From NCBI GenBank assembly GCA_009760855.2, contig WPIO01000001.1:2741001-2805000 (forward strand): a stretch of DNA of 64,000 nucleotides, read 5' to 3'. A program made the translations under genes and the position numbers. This document shows positions 1-12,800 of the stretch, one piece after another; within the stretch, counting starts at the first letter, position 1, and each line of letters opens with the position of its first letter. Under the pieces are notes generated by a model that was given only the letters and a program-made list of their open reading frames with translations, had not been told where the DNA came from and did no database searches. This DNA is from Cristatella mucedo (taxonomy: Eukaryota; Bryozoa; Phylactolaemata; Cristatellidae).

Positions 1-180
1 CGAGCCACAAAAGAATAGTGTGACGTCACTCGCGGCCCTAGGGAAGAGAGGCCAAGGTCTGGGGTCCTACCCCCACCAAGCGATGTGCCCACCTCCCTCG
101 TGGGAGGGGGCGGTGGCGGCGTGGTGCATTGTCCAATGTGACTGGCTGGCTAAGGCCAGGTTCAACCCTCCCGTTTTTAC
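1..180. other. intron sequence at left edge
   Basis: This is the sacsin-like gene beyond exon 22 in the direction of transcription. It is GC-rich (a C-rich stretch at 83-115), and no further exon of the family could be recognised. The gene continues outside the window. Confidence 0.6.
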
Positions 181-436
181 CTTTCTGGCCGTGTCCGCGT
201 GCAAGGCAACCAAAAAGGTTCGAAACGATAGGCGCAGCGAAGTCTAAACTACGAGACTGACCTATGCCTTCCAACGGCACTGCCACACCACCTGTCGGTG
301 AGAGGTCGTCGTGCGCAAGAGCCAGATTCAGTGCTTCGTTGCTGCCCATGCAGCACACGACGAGCCAGGGCACACTGGCTTCGAGCGCTCCCTCTGGCAG
401 TGGTATAAAGTGACAGCCGTCACTGGTCTGCTTGTA
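181..436 (-). CDS. sacsin-like exon 22 (SRR2), last exon in the window
   Basis: This exon has 85 full codons: [31 protein letters not shown], then [20 protein letters not shown] and [11 protein letters not shown]. 'WLV-x-x-x-MG' and 'P-x-GGVAVPL' are sacsin landmarks that precede the FCFLPL strand. The acceptor is GCGTGCAG|TACAA, phase 0 with exon 21. The donor is uncertain: AGAAAG|GTAAAA at 181 is strongest, but the last 14 residues before it do not look like the expected FCFLPLPL. A weaker donor at 211 (TTTTTG|GTTGCC) would drop them. Confidence 0.85.
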
Positions 437-3400
437 CTGCACGCGGAGGAGCAGAGACGTCTGAGGCAACGGCTGGCTCCAGCGGCCATTACGCAGAAGC
501 TACAATGACAGCGGAAAAGCTGCAGCCATCGTAGAGAAGCCGACAGATAGTTCATGCCGTACATGCCAATACTGGTCAAGGAAATATTCTCCTAATAAAT
601 ACAGGTAGCCAGATGGTTAACTCTCTGGTGGTCATGAGCTTTTTTAAGAGACAGCCGCCTCTAATCACATGATTTACATGTCGTATGTGCCTGTGCTTTC
701 GTTTATGGACGAGTGCGCATGTGCGCATAAGTGCCATCCTATGAGCATGCATGCTGAGGAGACGTTTTGTTAAACATATGTTAAACATATTACATATTGT
801 TAAACATATCTATGGTATCATATTATAGCATATGTTTCGCAGCTTTTGAAGGTGATGGCGTCAAGGTTCAGTCAACATTTGCCAACTGTAGCACACTATA
901 GCTAAGAGACTTATTTGGATATCCTAGCAACACTTTGGGCATTCTGGCTGGCAGGAACACATGCTCGGCCACTTTTACCAAGCACGAACCGGGCGTCAGC
1001 TAAAGCTGCGTTTACAAGGCCGACTTTACCACAGATTTTGGATCGATTTCCCACAGATTTAGGCTACATCATATGTCACAACATTCTGGGGAGGAGCCAA
1101 GTCTGCAGGCTCATCAGAAGGAGAATCTGTCTCAACTTTTCGGCTCCATGTTGGTTAAGCCGACCAATCAAAACCCTGGGGCTTGTCACTTACACCCCAC
1201 GACCACAATAAAAATGGCTGACGTTCGTATGTTGAGGCGGTCAGAGCAAGTCCTTGAACATGGGGTGCTTATGGATTGTAACAAATGCTTCAGCCTTTTC
1301 TACATAGAATACCCCATGCGCCAGTTCATCAAATACACCAAAAAACCTTACCGCAGCAAATTACTTAGCACTGCATGCCTGCACACCTGTAACGTCCGGG
1401 GCAGGAGCTCGAGTGCTTATATTGCATCGCAGTCCGCATTACCATTTTCGGGGTTACATAGAGCTGCTCATATTGCTTATTAATGACGACTGCATCCTAA
1501 ACAGGAGCAGAGCAGACGCGAAGACTTGCATACTGGGCTATTATAAAAGAAACATCAGGGTAAGCTAGATTTGGCACAACGAGCAACGACAAGCTTCGGC
1601 CTTGACGTCCAAGGCAGCATGCACGTCATTGTCCCAGGAACAGCCAGACCTGGGCATGTCTGGCTGTCTGTGCTGCACGCGAGGCCCCTTCCCCCACCCA
1701 CCCTCACTCCACTGCAAGCGGAGAACAAAGGATGCTGAAGTAGGGAACGTTACGGCCGAGTAGTCGGCGACCGACCCGCATACATCTGCTGCCTGCGTGT
1801 CAGCAGATGAGAGTGTGGGGACACAAGCACGTGGCACCACGAAAGAAGCCAAATGAAAGAAAGAAAGAAGAAGCGAAAGGAGTGCAAACGAGAGCTCGGC
1901 CATAGAGCAGAGCAAAAAAGCAACAACGGAAAGCCCACAAACGCCTCGAATCAGGCTCAGCAGAAAAAGCATACGTTCAAAGCGTGGCGAAGAACTAGAT
2001 CTCAGTTTTAATCTCATCGAGGAGCAGCGATCGATGCAGCCACCGAAAGGAGACTAACTAGCACAGCAGCAGACCACACCTGACACAGCCGGGCATAATT
2101 ATAGAACTGTGTTGCTCAGGTGGCAGAGGCATGCTTTCAACCACAGCTTCTTCGGCAGCAAGCCGACGAATCAGTCAGCACATGCGAAGTGCAGGAGGAG
2201 TAGAGTAAAGAGAGGCTGACCTAATTTACAGCCTCATTTACATAGCAGTAGAAGAAAGAGCCTTAAGGGCTATCACTGCTGCTTGCAATGGTGCAAATTG
2301 CTTATGATTGGATTGGCTACGATTGGTTACGGATTGCACACGACAGGACTCAAACCTCACGACCTGAGCCGTGAGGAGCAGTCACCTCACTGCTGGGCTA
2401 CGACAGGGGGCCTAATACCACGCGGGTCAATCAAGTAAGCGTGCTCGCTGTTTGCACTGACAGCATCTTTTCTCGACCGTAATTATGGGGCTACATGCAT
2501 TTGCCGGGTGTTTCAAACATCTAGTGACGTCCATGAAAGCAACATGCCACACACTAAATAGTGCTATCACTGCTTGCCATAGCTACCACGATAGCCGAGA
2601 TGCAGATTGCCTAGAGCACGTGGCTGTCTGCACTTTTCGATATGCCCCACAAGCAATCCGTCGGTTTCAGCTGCACTGTGACGTTAGTTGTAGCTACATC
2701 TCTCCTATTTGCCGAGCCGGCTATGCTAACTGGAGCTGTAATCACAGATGACACAATGCAGATCGACAAGGCCATACTGACTAACCTGCATGACACTTGC
2801 AGACGCTTTGAGGATGCTGCTCTGTTTGGTGAACTCCTGCTCGACTTCAGTCAGATCCTTCACCACCGGAGGCAGCTTCACCGGCACCGTCAGCTCGCCT
2901 GTTTTAAAGACAGGCGGTCACACTGGGGCATGTTCGCCAAAACTCAAAACAGCTCCATCTGTGCAGGCCGCCGCAAAACTATCGGAAAAGGTGTGTGCAA
3001 ACGCAGGGGGCATGCTTAAATTGGGCTTCAGCTAAAGGGACACAGCAGCTGCAAAAGCAGCAGCCTCTCAATTTTGTGAGCAAGGCTGTCTCGAGCCCGC
3101 TGGAAGCTACAGCAGCAGCAGCAGCAGCTGGGCACTGGACAATAAGGCCACACGTGCCCGCCAGCAGCAGCAACTAACACAGTGGCTGCTGCAGCTGTGG
3201 AAGCCTGTGTAGCATGACTCGCCTAGCTTGAGCTGTCAGTTCAGCTGCTTGCCAATGAGCTCCTGGTCAGCAACGACACTAGCATGCAGTTTATCTGGAA
3301 TGGGGTAGTAAACGTAGCTTCAGTTATTGGGTGACCACACGCATAATGAGCATAAGTTTAATAGATAATAATAATAATAATAATTTATGTGTATAGTGCC

Positions 3401-3564
3401 CTCAGAGAACTGAATATCTTTATAGATACCTTACAGATGCTATCAAGAAAGCACTACCAAATGACTAATAGTAACATTCGCAATGTCATCGAGCATAAAA
3501 TTGTTAGACGAACATGCACAGGATCAACGTATAGATACAGTAAGATATAAGGTAGATATATCTA

Positions 3565-3600
<36 letters not shown>

Positions 3601-3670
3601 ACGTATATATACATACAACGTATATATACATACAACGTATATATACATACAACGTATATATACATACGTC

Positions 3671-3746
<76 letters not shown>

Positions 3747-3761
3747 AGGGAGGGAGGGAGG

Positions 3762-3809
<48 letters not shown>

Positions 3810-6800
3810 TAGATGGATAGATAGATAACGCACACCAGCAGCCAAGGAGCTGACAGGGCAGAAAAAGTGTTTGCAGAAGAGAAGCTAAGAGGGTGCACCA
3901 CTTAATCAAGTAGCTAGGTTTTTCATCATCCTATCCCACATCATCCTATCCCACAGTTTCTGTTTGACTTTTAGCTTGCATGCATCTGGTTTGTGCTTCG
4001 GGCCATGTGCCATGCATTTTTTTAAAAGCTAGCAATCACTGTCTTCGTGGGCCGGATTTACTCGTGTCGGTAAGGTGTAAAGCCAAGATGGCGGCAGCAT
4101 AAAAGTGACCCCAAAGATGTTAGAGTCTTTGAACCCGGCTTGAAAGCTCGAGTGCCGAGCCTGTTGGCATATGGAGCTGCAGAGCACGATTGCTTGATGG
4201 CCGGTAGACCAGACCAATACCTCGTACTGCCTTATCGGAACAGCTAGTCTGTTTGACCTTAAGGATCTGGCATGTCGGATACGCCGTAGCAGGCTGACAT
4301 GCCAAGCTTTGAACAAAGTTAGCTAGGTATCGGGAGTCTGACCCAGCAGCGATTTTTATGAAGAGCACGAAGTGTCTGGAATTACATATTGTGTTATTTG
4401 AAAAGCATAATGAGCTAATTCAGTAATGAGATGACCGAAGCTATTGTTAAATAGTATTGTGCCAATACCACCAGCAGCTCAGTTCTGAAAACGAACAAAT
4501 ATTAACAGCTAAGTACACATACTACTACTACTACTAGCCGAGCTGGTTTGGTCTAGCGGTTGAGGTGCTCGCCCCGACCAAGGTCTGACTGAGGCCGTGG
4601 GCTCGAGCCCCGAGGCATATGTGAAGCGCCTGAATAGAGACTAAGTTCTCTTGGGGCGCTATATAAATGAATGATATGTTATGTTTACTACTACTAATAA
4701 TAATAATAAGACATTTGTTACATCACCATTAGAGAACTCAATCTCTTTCTAGACACTTTAAATTTGTTGTTAAAGGATGCATGATCGAATGGCTAGTGGT
4801 AGAATATGCTCAATCAACAACAAGAGTAACATGGTTAGAGAAGACTTGCACAAGGTCAGCATGCAGATGTTGTTAGTGGCAGCATGCACAATGTCAGCAC
4901 AGGCATAAGCACATAAAGGTCGAATCACATGGACCCACTAAATGCTGTGATACATAGGTGTTCTTAATTTCTTTTTAAATGTGGTCAAGTCACGATATGT
5001 CTTGATGCAAGTCGAAAGTGATTTACAGGCTTAAGGAGCATACAAAACGAACTAAAGGCACGGTCTCCAAAGGACTGAGGTTCGTACTAGGTATAAGTAA
5101 ACGATTAGATTCCGAAAACCAGGTGGTACCATGCTTAGCCTGGTGGGGAGTAGATCTGATAGGTAGGCTGGAACCAAGAATGATGAGACCTAAAATTAAG
5201 GAACAAAATGAAGTCGATGCATTGCTTGACTGAGAGCCAGTTCAGGTCGGCAAGAAGTGGTGTGATGTAGCAACTGCAATGCTCACGATAGACAAGCCTA
5301 GCTGCAGAACTTTGGAACAGCTGTAAGTGCCTGAGTGCACAGGCCGGTAGATCAGCAGGCAGTGAGTTACAGAAGTCAAGACGGGATGTCACAGATGCTT
5401 CGACCAATTTAGATGAGGTATCCCTGTCTCAACAAGCCCGAATTATAGCAATGCTATGTAGCTGAAAGTAGGCAGACTTGAGTGTGGAGCTGATGTGGTC
5501 GTCTAATGAAAGGTCACTTTGGAACAGGACACCTGGATTTCGTGCAGATTCAAGAGATATGCTAGAAGAGCTGATTGCAAGCAGTCAACTTTCCAATATT
5601 TGAATCACAATCGGTCTTCTCATAACTAGTAAGTTGGTGTTATCCTCTTTCAATTTAAGAAAGTTTGCTGCCATCCATGTGCAGATGTTATTAATAAGTA
5701 CATGCAGCAAGAAAGTTGGGAGAATTCGACATGCTGGAGGGCTGGGAGGGGTTAAAGCATAGGTACAACTGAGTGTCATCTGCATAAAAGTGAAAAGCCT
5801 AGATTGTGCCTGGCAATCACATCAGCAAGAGGGAGAGTATAAACCGTAAAAAGAACAGGACCAAGCACAGAGCCATGAGGTATCCCATACTTCAGAGGTT
5901 CATCGGATGATCTTTGTCCATTCACATAAATACTCTGGAGTCTCCCACTGAGATAGGATCTCAACTATTGTAATACAGTGCAGTGATGCATATAGATACA
6001 GCAAACGAGAAAGAAATGCTAAAAGTTCTCTTTTGGTCACGTTCACGATTAAGCACTAAAGGCCAGGAGCCATGCTCAGAGTGAACCATTCGAGATTGAT
6101 GACACCTTCCAGCAGCAAACTTCTGCCAGTGCAAGGTCGACTGATGCACTTCGACGAAACATCACCCTGCATGCCACTTCAGACTATGGTAACCACCAAA
6201 CATAGCCAGAGGCTCTAGTAAAGCAGGCAGATTAAAAAACCAGCCAATGAAATGGCAGGCTTCCAGTTAAGGAGCCAAAACACATACATATCATCACTGC
6301 ATCAAGTTCGGAGAGCCACTCACGTATAATTTTCATGGGTTCCTTTGTCACACTGAAGAGCTCCTTTGCATCTGCCGGCTTGCCAAATTGAGGAACATAA
6401 TGCACAGACACGGAGCGAACATTCTGTGTGAACAGTAATAGTGAACTGCAAGACCTAGCAAGAAGCTGGAACAGCTGCTTGACCTACAAGAATATGCATA
6501 TAGTAAACTGCATCAAAACAGAAAGTCTATTTATCTCTGCATACACTGCATTCACATTTCATGTAAAAGATTTTTGCAACAGCAAAATTGATCGTGTTTT
6601 AGAGCACAATTAACGGAATATACTGGCATCATCAACAATACAACCAGGACGTGAGGAGTATACGAATTCCACACAACATCCATGGGTAGGGCTCAGCATA
6701 AAGAGGCACCGAGCCGTCAAGGCCCTGTGCCAACCTAGAACAGAATAGCTTTATCTTAAGTAGACTCTGCCCACCAGAAATGATGCCACTAGACCACTAG

Positions 6801-9800
6801 TAATTCAAAGGAGTTATTTGATGTACCCATGAATGGTATAGGTAATGTTATGATGTCCTGCCACAGTGCCTTTCCAACCCTTTCAATTTAGATTGCCTGC
6901 ATTACAATATCAATGGTGACAAAAGGCTGAAATAGCAGAAGTTGGCAAATAAGATACCAAACTCATTACCAAGTATGCAATCAAGAAATCGTGACAGTTG
7001 GACCTATTCATTATTACCCGATGAGCATCCCTGCATCTGAGCCCACTTAATGCAAATGCATGTAGAAACAGCCACATAACAGCAGGATAGGATTCCTTAA
7101 GGTAGCAATTATACCTGGTCACGATCATAAGGAATATCACTTATTTCACTTCGCTTAGCTTGATCCGCAGTACGAAGTGGCAAGCGGAACAATGTTCCAT
7201 CAAAATGCATTGTTCGACCTTGTCCAGGCAAAAGTTCACAGCCGAAGATGCCATTATATGGCTTGAACTGATTTCGCAGTGTTTGCAGGGCCTTGCTATT
7301 CTTCTCAAGGTCGATCTTAATGCCTGGCTTAGTAGGATCAGTAAGGCCTCTTCCTACAACAACAATAATAATAGAATAATGACTGAAAGCAACTCAGCAG
7401 CAAGATTTTCTATCGCAGCAAATATTTCAAGTAAACTCCAAGATTCTGACATACATATAAAAGATAATCGAACTTATATGTTAACGGCTCGAAAAATTCT
7501 TAGTTCCGACTACTTACCTAAGTGAGTGGTGTGTGGATCAAAAATCACAACGTAATGCCTGCTCACAAAACTGGGGACATCGGTAAGATTGTATACGGCA
7601 TTGAAACCCAGTCCAAATCCACCAATCTTCTCAGTTTCGTGTGCCTTGCTAGCACCACTGAGTTTGATAATACTGTCAAAGTCTTTGTCAGTGAACACTG
7701 CATTATTGTATACCCACAATGCTGGGCCCTGGCATTCGCGCATACCTAAAAGCAACCATATCATTAGAGGTTAGCCAGAAGAAAATACACTAACTATGCC
7801 ACAAGCTGCAGCCATTTACAAGATAATATGAGATCTCAGATAGACAACGTAGGAAGTGGTCTCAAGAGATCACAAGTGAAAGCGCAATACAATGGCGCAT
7901 CATCACATAACTGAAATTAGAATAACAGGGATACCACGCCTCAACTTAGTACAAACTTAATTAACTCTGCTTTGATGCATTCCTAGGCTTACCGTCATCA
8001 ATCAGGCATGTAAGGGCATCCTCGTTACGACGCTCATCGTAAAGGAATTTCACATCGGTTGCCCCAGCATCGTCTGCATTCTGGATGAGTTCTTTGGGCA
8101 CAGCAAAGCCATCAGCATATTCCTGCAATCAACTTGCCAAATGATTTAAGTGGCACCGTGAAAAAAGGCCCCCCACATCATGTATGGCCACTTGGATATG
8201 CAAATTGTAATAATTTTTTAATTTAGAAAGTCTCACTGGCTACCGTGACTGAAAAATAGTGACTCCGAAGAGACCCTCCAGTGGCAATTGCTGCACATTC
8301 AGCACAGCTGAATTCAGCACTGATAATTTAATGCACACGGCGATAGACAGCGCAGCCCTTAGATAAGATGAACAGGTCGAAGCAAGCAGGTCTAAAAGTG
8401 AGTGTCATGCATCCATCATTCAAGTGAATCAATTCATCACATCAATCCACAACATGCCACTTCACTCACTGGCAACACTATGCTAAGCAGCTCAGCCACT
8501 AGAGCAAGAGCTTGGATCAGCCACGGCCAGTCTAACGACCAGCATCTGCTCATGCCATGATGCAATCTGCAGGCAAGCAGCAAGTGCCCACTAATACACA
8601 TGCAGAGATTTCGGCTAGCGTGCACGAGCCAGAGTAACACTGCCACGCACGTTGACGCTGCCACGAGTTTTCCCCTCCCACGATTTGCTCGAGCCGTGCT
8701 CACAAGCAAGTCACACGAGAGTGAGAGACAACAGAGCTCAGTGATTGTGAACACACAGCCAGTACTAAGTAGCATCTAGAGTGCCGGAAGCTTATCCAGC
8801 TACGGATAGGCGGCATAGAACTGACACTTGGAGAGGCTGATCGATGATACATACAAAAAAAGCAGCTCTGATTACCCAGTGGCTCTGCCTGTCTGCTGCT
8901 TTTGTGTCGTGGTCCTACTGCCGAGAATGCAGGTCCCTTAGCAACAAAGAAGGAGAGGCTAACTTGATTAATGGACTCATCTCTACAGAGGGAAGCGTTC
9001 TTAATGGCTTTCAATGAGCAATAATGAATTTACTTGCTACGCGACTCGAGCTCACAACCTGGTTCATGAATTGCACCAAGCCTCACAGAAAAAACCTTGT
9101 TCAGTGACCAGATTAATATACAACTGGGCATCAAAGTGACCAACTTCTAAGCTGTGTCTGCTAAAAAAGATCGTCCACTGGAGTAGGTGGATTTTGATTG
9201 TTTCTCAGTTGCTGGTCTCAGTCATCTCTAAGATGTTCCATAGGGTTTTCACCGGATAACTTGACTGGGCCAATCTGCGACGATAACAGACCAGGCATAA
9301 TACTATTTTCTGACAGGATTAAGGATTGAACTGTTATCCAGCCTAGAAAAAAAAGAGTTAGCTACTCTATGGTGATGTAGTTCCGATAAGATAAGATATA
9401 TATATATCTATCTTATAATTATTATAATGATAATATCTTATTATTATCATTAGTGTGATACTCGCACTGGTACAGACACTCTTTTAAGAACCAGCTCTCA
9501 CTGGAATTCGATAAGATACAGCTGGCGAACTGCAGATATTGCAGCCACAGTACGGTTTGATAGTTCAGTGGGTGTGAGACAGGTTGTATCAGCCACTGAC
9601 TATCTGATGTGCTTGCACTGCAGCCTAACATGTGTAGTCTGGCATGCACAAAACAGGCACAAGGCAATAAAATGCAGTGTGTCACACTAGCAGTACATTT
9701 CGTAAATGCAACGGCAGGTCGTAAATTTCGATGGCTGCACTCGGCAACATTCGGCCAACAAAATTTCCCCAAAAACATAAGATTTATTTACCAAAACACT

Positions 9801-12800
9801 GGATTCGCAGGAATTAGCAATATTCTAATTAGATCGTGCATATTACCTCATTGGAATTTTAATCAGATGTAAAACATGCAAAATGACACTAGGTTTACAG
9901 TTTTGGGACACAATTCTTGCTCCTGACTTCGAAGCCATATTCGAAGGATATTATTTTGTAGCACCGTCTAGGCATTCTGAAGTCAGATTTATCTGCATAA
10001 AGCAATCCCCTCTCTAAAAAGAGGTCTACACATCAATTTCGAGCATTTTCCAAGCACTTATTCCAAGGGTTTCAAGCAAGCTATTATGATCATGCACTAA
10101 AATGAGTCCGACGTGATTCGAAATGATGCAAGAAATTTAACGCTGCAAAGTATAAAATGAAGCTCGATCTTTATGGCTTATTAAATGGCTTAAGTTATAA
10201 AATGAAGCTTGTTGAGGTGCATTCTTCTGACTTTTACACACCATAATTTACAATGTAGCATAACGTCTTGTACAGTCAACAACCAGGCTAATAATTCACA
10301 TATCAAAGTGAAATTTAAGATAGGAGTTTGGCTCTGCTTGTATGACATGATGCTAGATTATTTCTGATTTCGTTTAGATACGTTTTGCTATAAACATCAT
10401 CAAAAATCCTGAAGCTTATTTCTGCTGCAACCGTTGATTGATATTTAACATGCAATCAGGTCCGAATTCGTGTATCGTTTCAAAACGTGGCCCACGACTA
10501 GACACGAACGAAACGGCTTGCTATGAAAGCTTGATTGTCAGTGAGCTTGAGCACTCATTAAGATGCACGTTTTGAGAAGCCAGTACTTAACGCACTCAGT
10601 AAACCTTACGTTACAGTTCGCTGACAGCACAACTAAACGACATCCTTCGATAAGGGCTACTGAGTCAAAAGTCCGTCGGCATGTGGTCGGCCAGAAGGCT
10701 GCAGAAGATGCGATGACAGGCTTAACTTCTGCGATTACTTCACACTTTGTAAAAAAAAAAAAACCAAGGCAGCAGCAAGCTCCATTGGTTACTGCAAATG
10801 CTAAATCAATCGAATCCTTTGTTCTGGTGACATTTTTGGCCAAGAGTAATAAAACACTCACGAGTGTTCAAACTTACACGTTAGTCTTAGCACAAGCACA
10901 CATTCTAAATCATAAGTTATGCACAGCAGCCGGAAAGTTGAGTAATTACCTGAAGCAAATTCCTCAGTCTCCGTGTAAGTGGCTCAGACTGTCCAAAGCC
11001 TTCACCAATTTCAAACTTGTCTGCATTAAGCATTCTAGAAACACAAGGTAATTGAGCCAAATACTAGCACCGGTGGCTGCCCTACTCTGTTGCATGTGGC
11101 ACACTTCTCCCGGTAAAGCTCAGCAGTAAAAAAAATCCCCAGTCATTCTCCCAATCTCTTCAGTGCCGGCAGTAACTCGCTAATTGGACAAGGCGGCATA
11201 AACCAGTTCAGGAGAAGTGATGTAGTTGATTAGAGCTCTTCTGTAACAAACCCTCGTCTCAGATCACTACCACGGCACTAGAATGCAAGTGAAAGCATGG
11301 TAAAATAGACCGGTACCAAGGATATCGTTCAGCTTAGTTGCACTGGCAGCAACTGCCTGAATCCAAAAGTGCAGTGCCATAATACATAAGAATTAGGAAT
11401 TTACTAGGCCAATCTAAAGCAGCAAAGCAATCGGTGGCCTGATTCAAGAGATAATGCTATCGAAGGAATAGCACAGCCATATCATTGTGCTTCAATTTAG
11501 GCCAATGTAGGTGTCAACACCTGGACTAGAGGCAAATGTCCTAATCTGCTTAAATCCCCATGCTGCTGATTTCCACTAACAGAGAATCTTCGAAAATCTA
11601 GGACGAAGCTCGCAAAATCCATTTCTCAGCTCTGGCTAATCATGTACACATGACTGCTGCACGGTACATGCTGCACGTGGAAGAGCTGGAGCAATGGTGA
11701 GAAACTTTCCATTCCCGAGCCAAATAAAGGGACGAGACAGAAAAGAGTACACACAATGCTCCAGCAAAACATGTCCATCAGACCAGAAGCACTAAAAACG
11801 GGTGAAAGCAAGTGAAAAAAAACAAATACAAGTAAAGTTGGCTTGACAGCCTCATTTATATAGCAGCAGAAAGGCCTTAACGGTGATCACCTTGCAGAGG
11901 GCTATAACGGATAGCCTGCAGCAGGGCTCGAAGCCACGACCAGGGTCGTGGAGAGCGAGTGTGCACCTTACCCTTGGGCTAAGACCAGGGAATCAAGGCA
12001 GAACATGTGAAGATCGGGTGGAGGGTCAAGAAAATGAAAGAGTGAGGTAGAAAAGTCGAGCAGAGCGAGATACAAGCATAATGACTTTGGCAGACTGCAG
12101 GGATCGGGCTACGTGGAAAGCATTCACACAAGCTTGGCATGTCACCTGATCGCTCGGCAATAGGCAGCCCTTTTCTGCCTACTAACCTGTTCACAAGAGA
12201 TGGCACACCGAGGCGCTCGGCCAGATCGTTGCGAACACTTGGGTGAACGAAGATTATCCGCTCCTGCTCATCTGCAGATATCTGCAGCCGCCTCTGGTTG
12301 AGCCACTCGGATTCGCAGTACGTCGCCTGGTCGACTGGGACGAGGTTGACCACGTGCTTGCCATCGACGGCAGCAGGTACGAGAAGCCTGAACAAACCAT
12401 ATGAGAACACCCACGGCTTAGGTGTGCAGCAAAAAAATGACGCGGGTAATTTTTTCTTAATTCTAACGGCCGGCACAGATGCCCAGCTATGTTTTGGGCA
12501 ACGTCGGGAGTTTAAATGCAAGCACGAGTATACAGCCATGTACAGAGGTTCCAGCATTTGCTAAAACTAAGGAAGAGTGCAGGTAAAGGAGGAAAGGGGT
12601 CTCCATAAATCAGCATGACTGGCAAAAATAGAATGCTTACAGTGGTGCTCTTGTCAAAAGGGTTCCTTCAAATTGTGCTCTCACAAATTGCCAGGATGCT
12701 TCCAAAGTAAATAAAAAAAGATATAAAAACATCTCTGTTTTGCAAGCAGCTAGCACTCAATATGCAAGCATCGGGGTGGAGTCACTCGGTCATCCACCGA

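Larger units (their letters stand above)
2899..6323. other. intron 20 of the sacsin-like gene, repeat-filled
   Basis: This 3.4-kb intron contains a LINE 3' end (3362-3535), a composite microsatellite (3557-3830), SINE-B copy 1 (4536-4673) and a truncated LINE (4687-5985). A short CAG run lies at 3109-3129. About half the intron is repeat-derived; 3831-4535 shows nothing recognisable. Confidence 0.7.

Noticed and set aside
1565-2017. 150-codon minus-strand open frame in intron 21
   Set aside because: It is Leu/Ser/Cys-rich, partly from a purine-rich patch. It would interrupt the sacsin-like gene and has no motif.
2611-3019. Open frames on both strands around exon 21
   Set aside because: The 125-codon plus-strand frame is antisense to exon 21. 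The minus-strand frame at 2611-2796 has an acceptor-like site, but its phase does not fit exon 21 and exon 22 already does.
3483-3909. Several open frames rich in IYIY, SLSL or ERER
   Set aside because: They are translations of TA and GA microsatellites.
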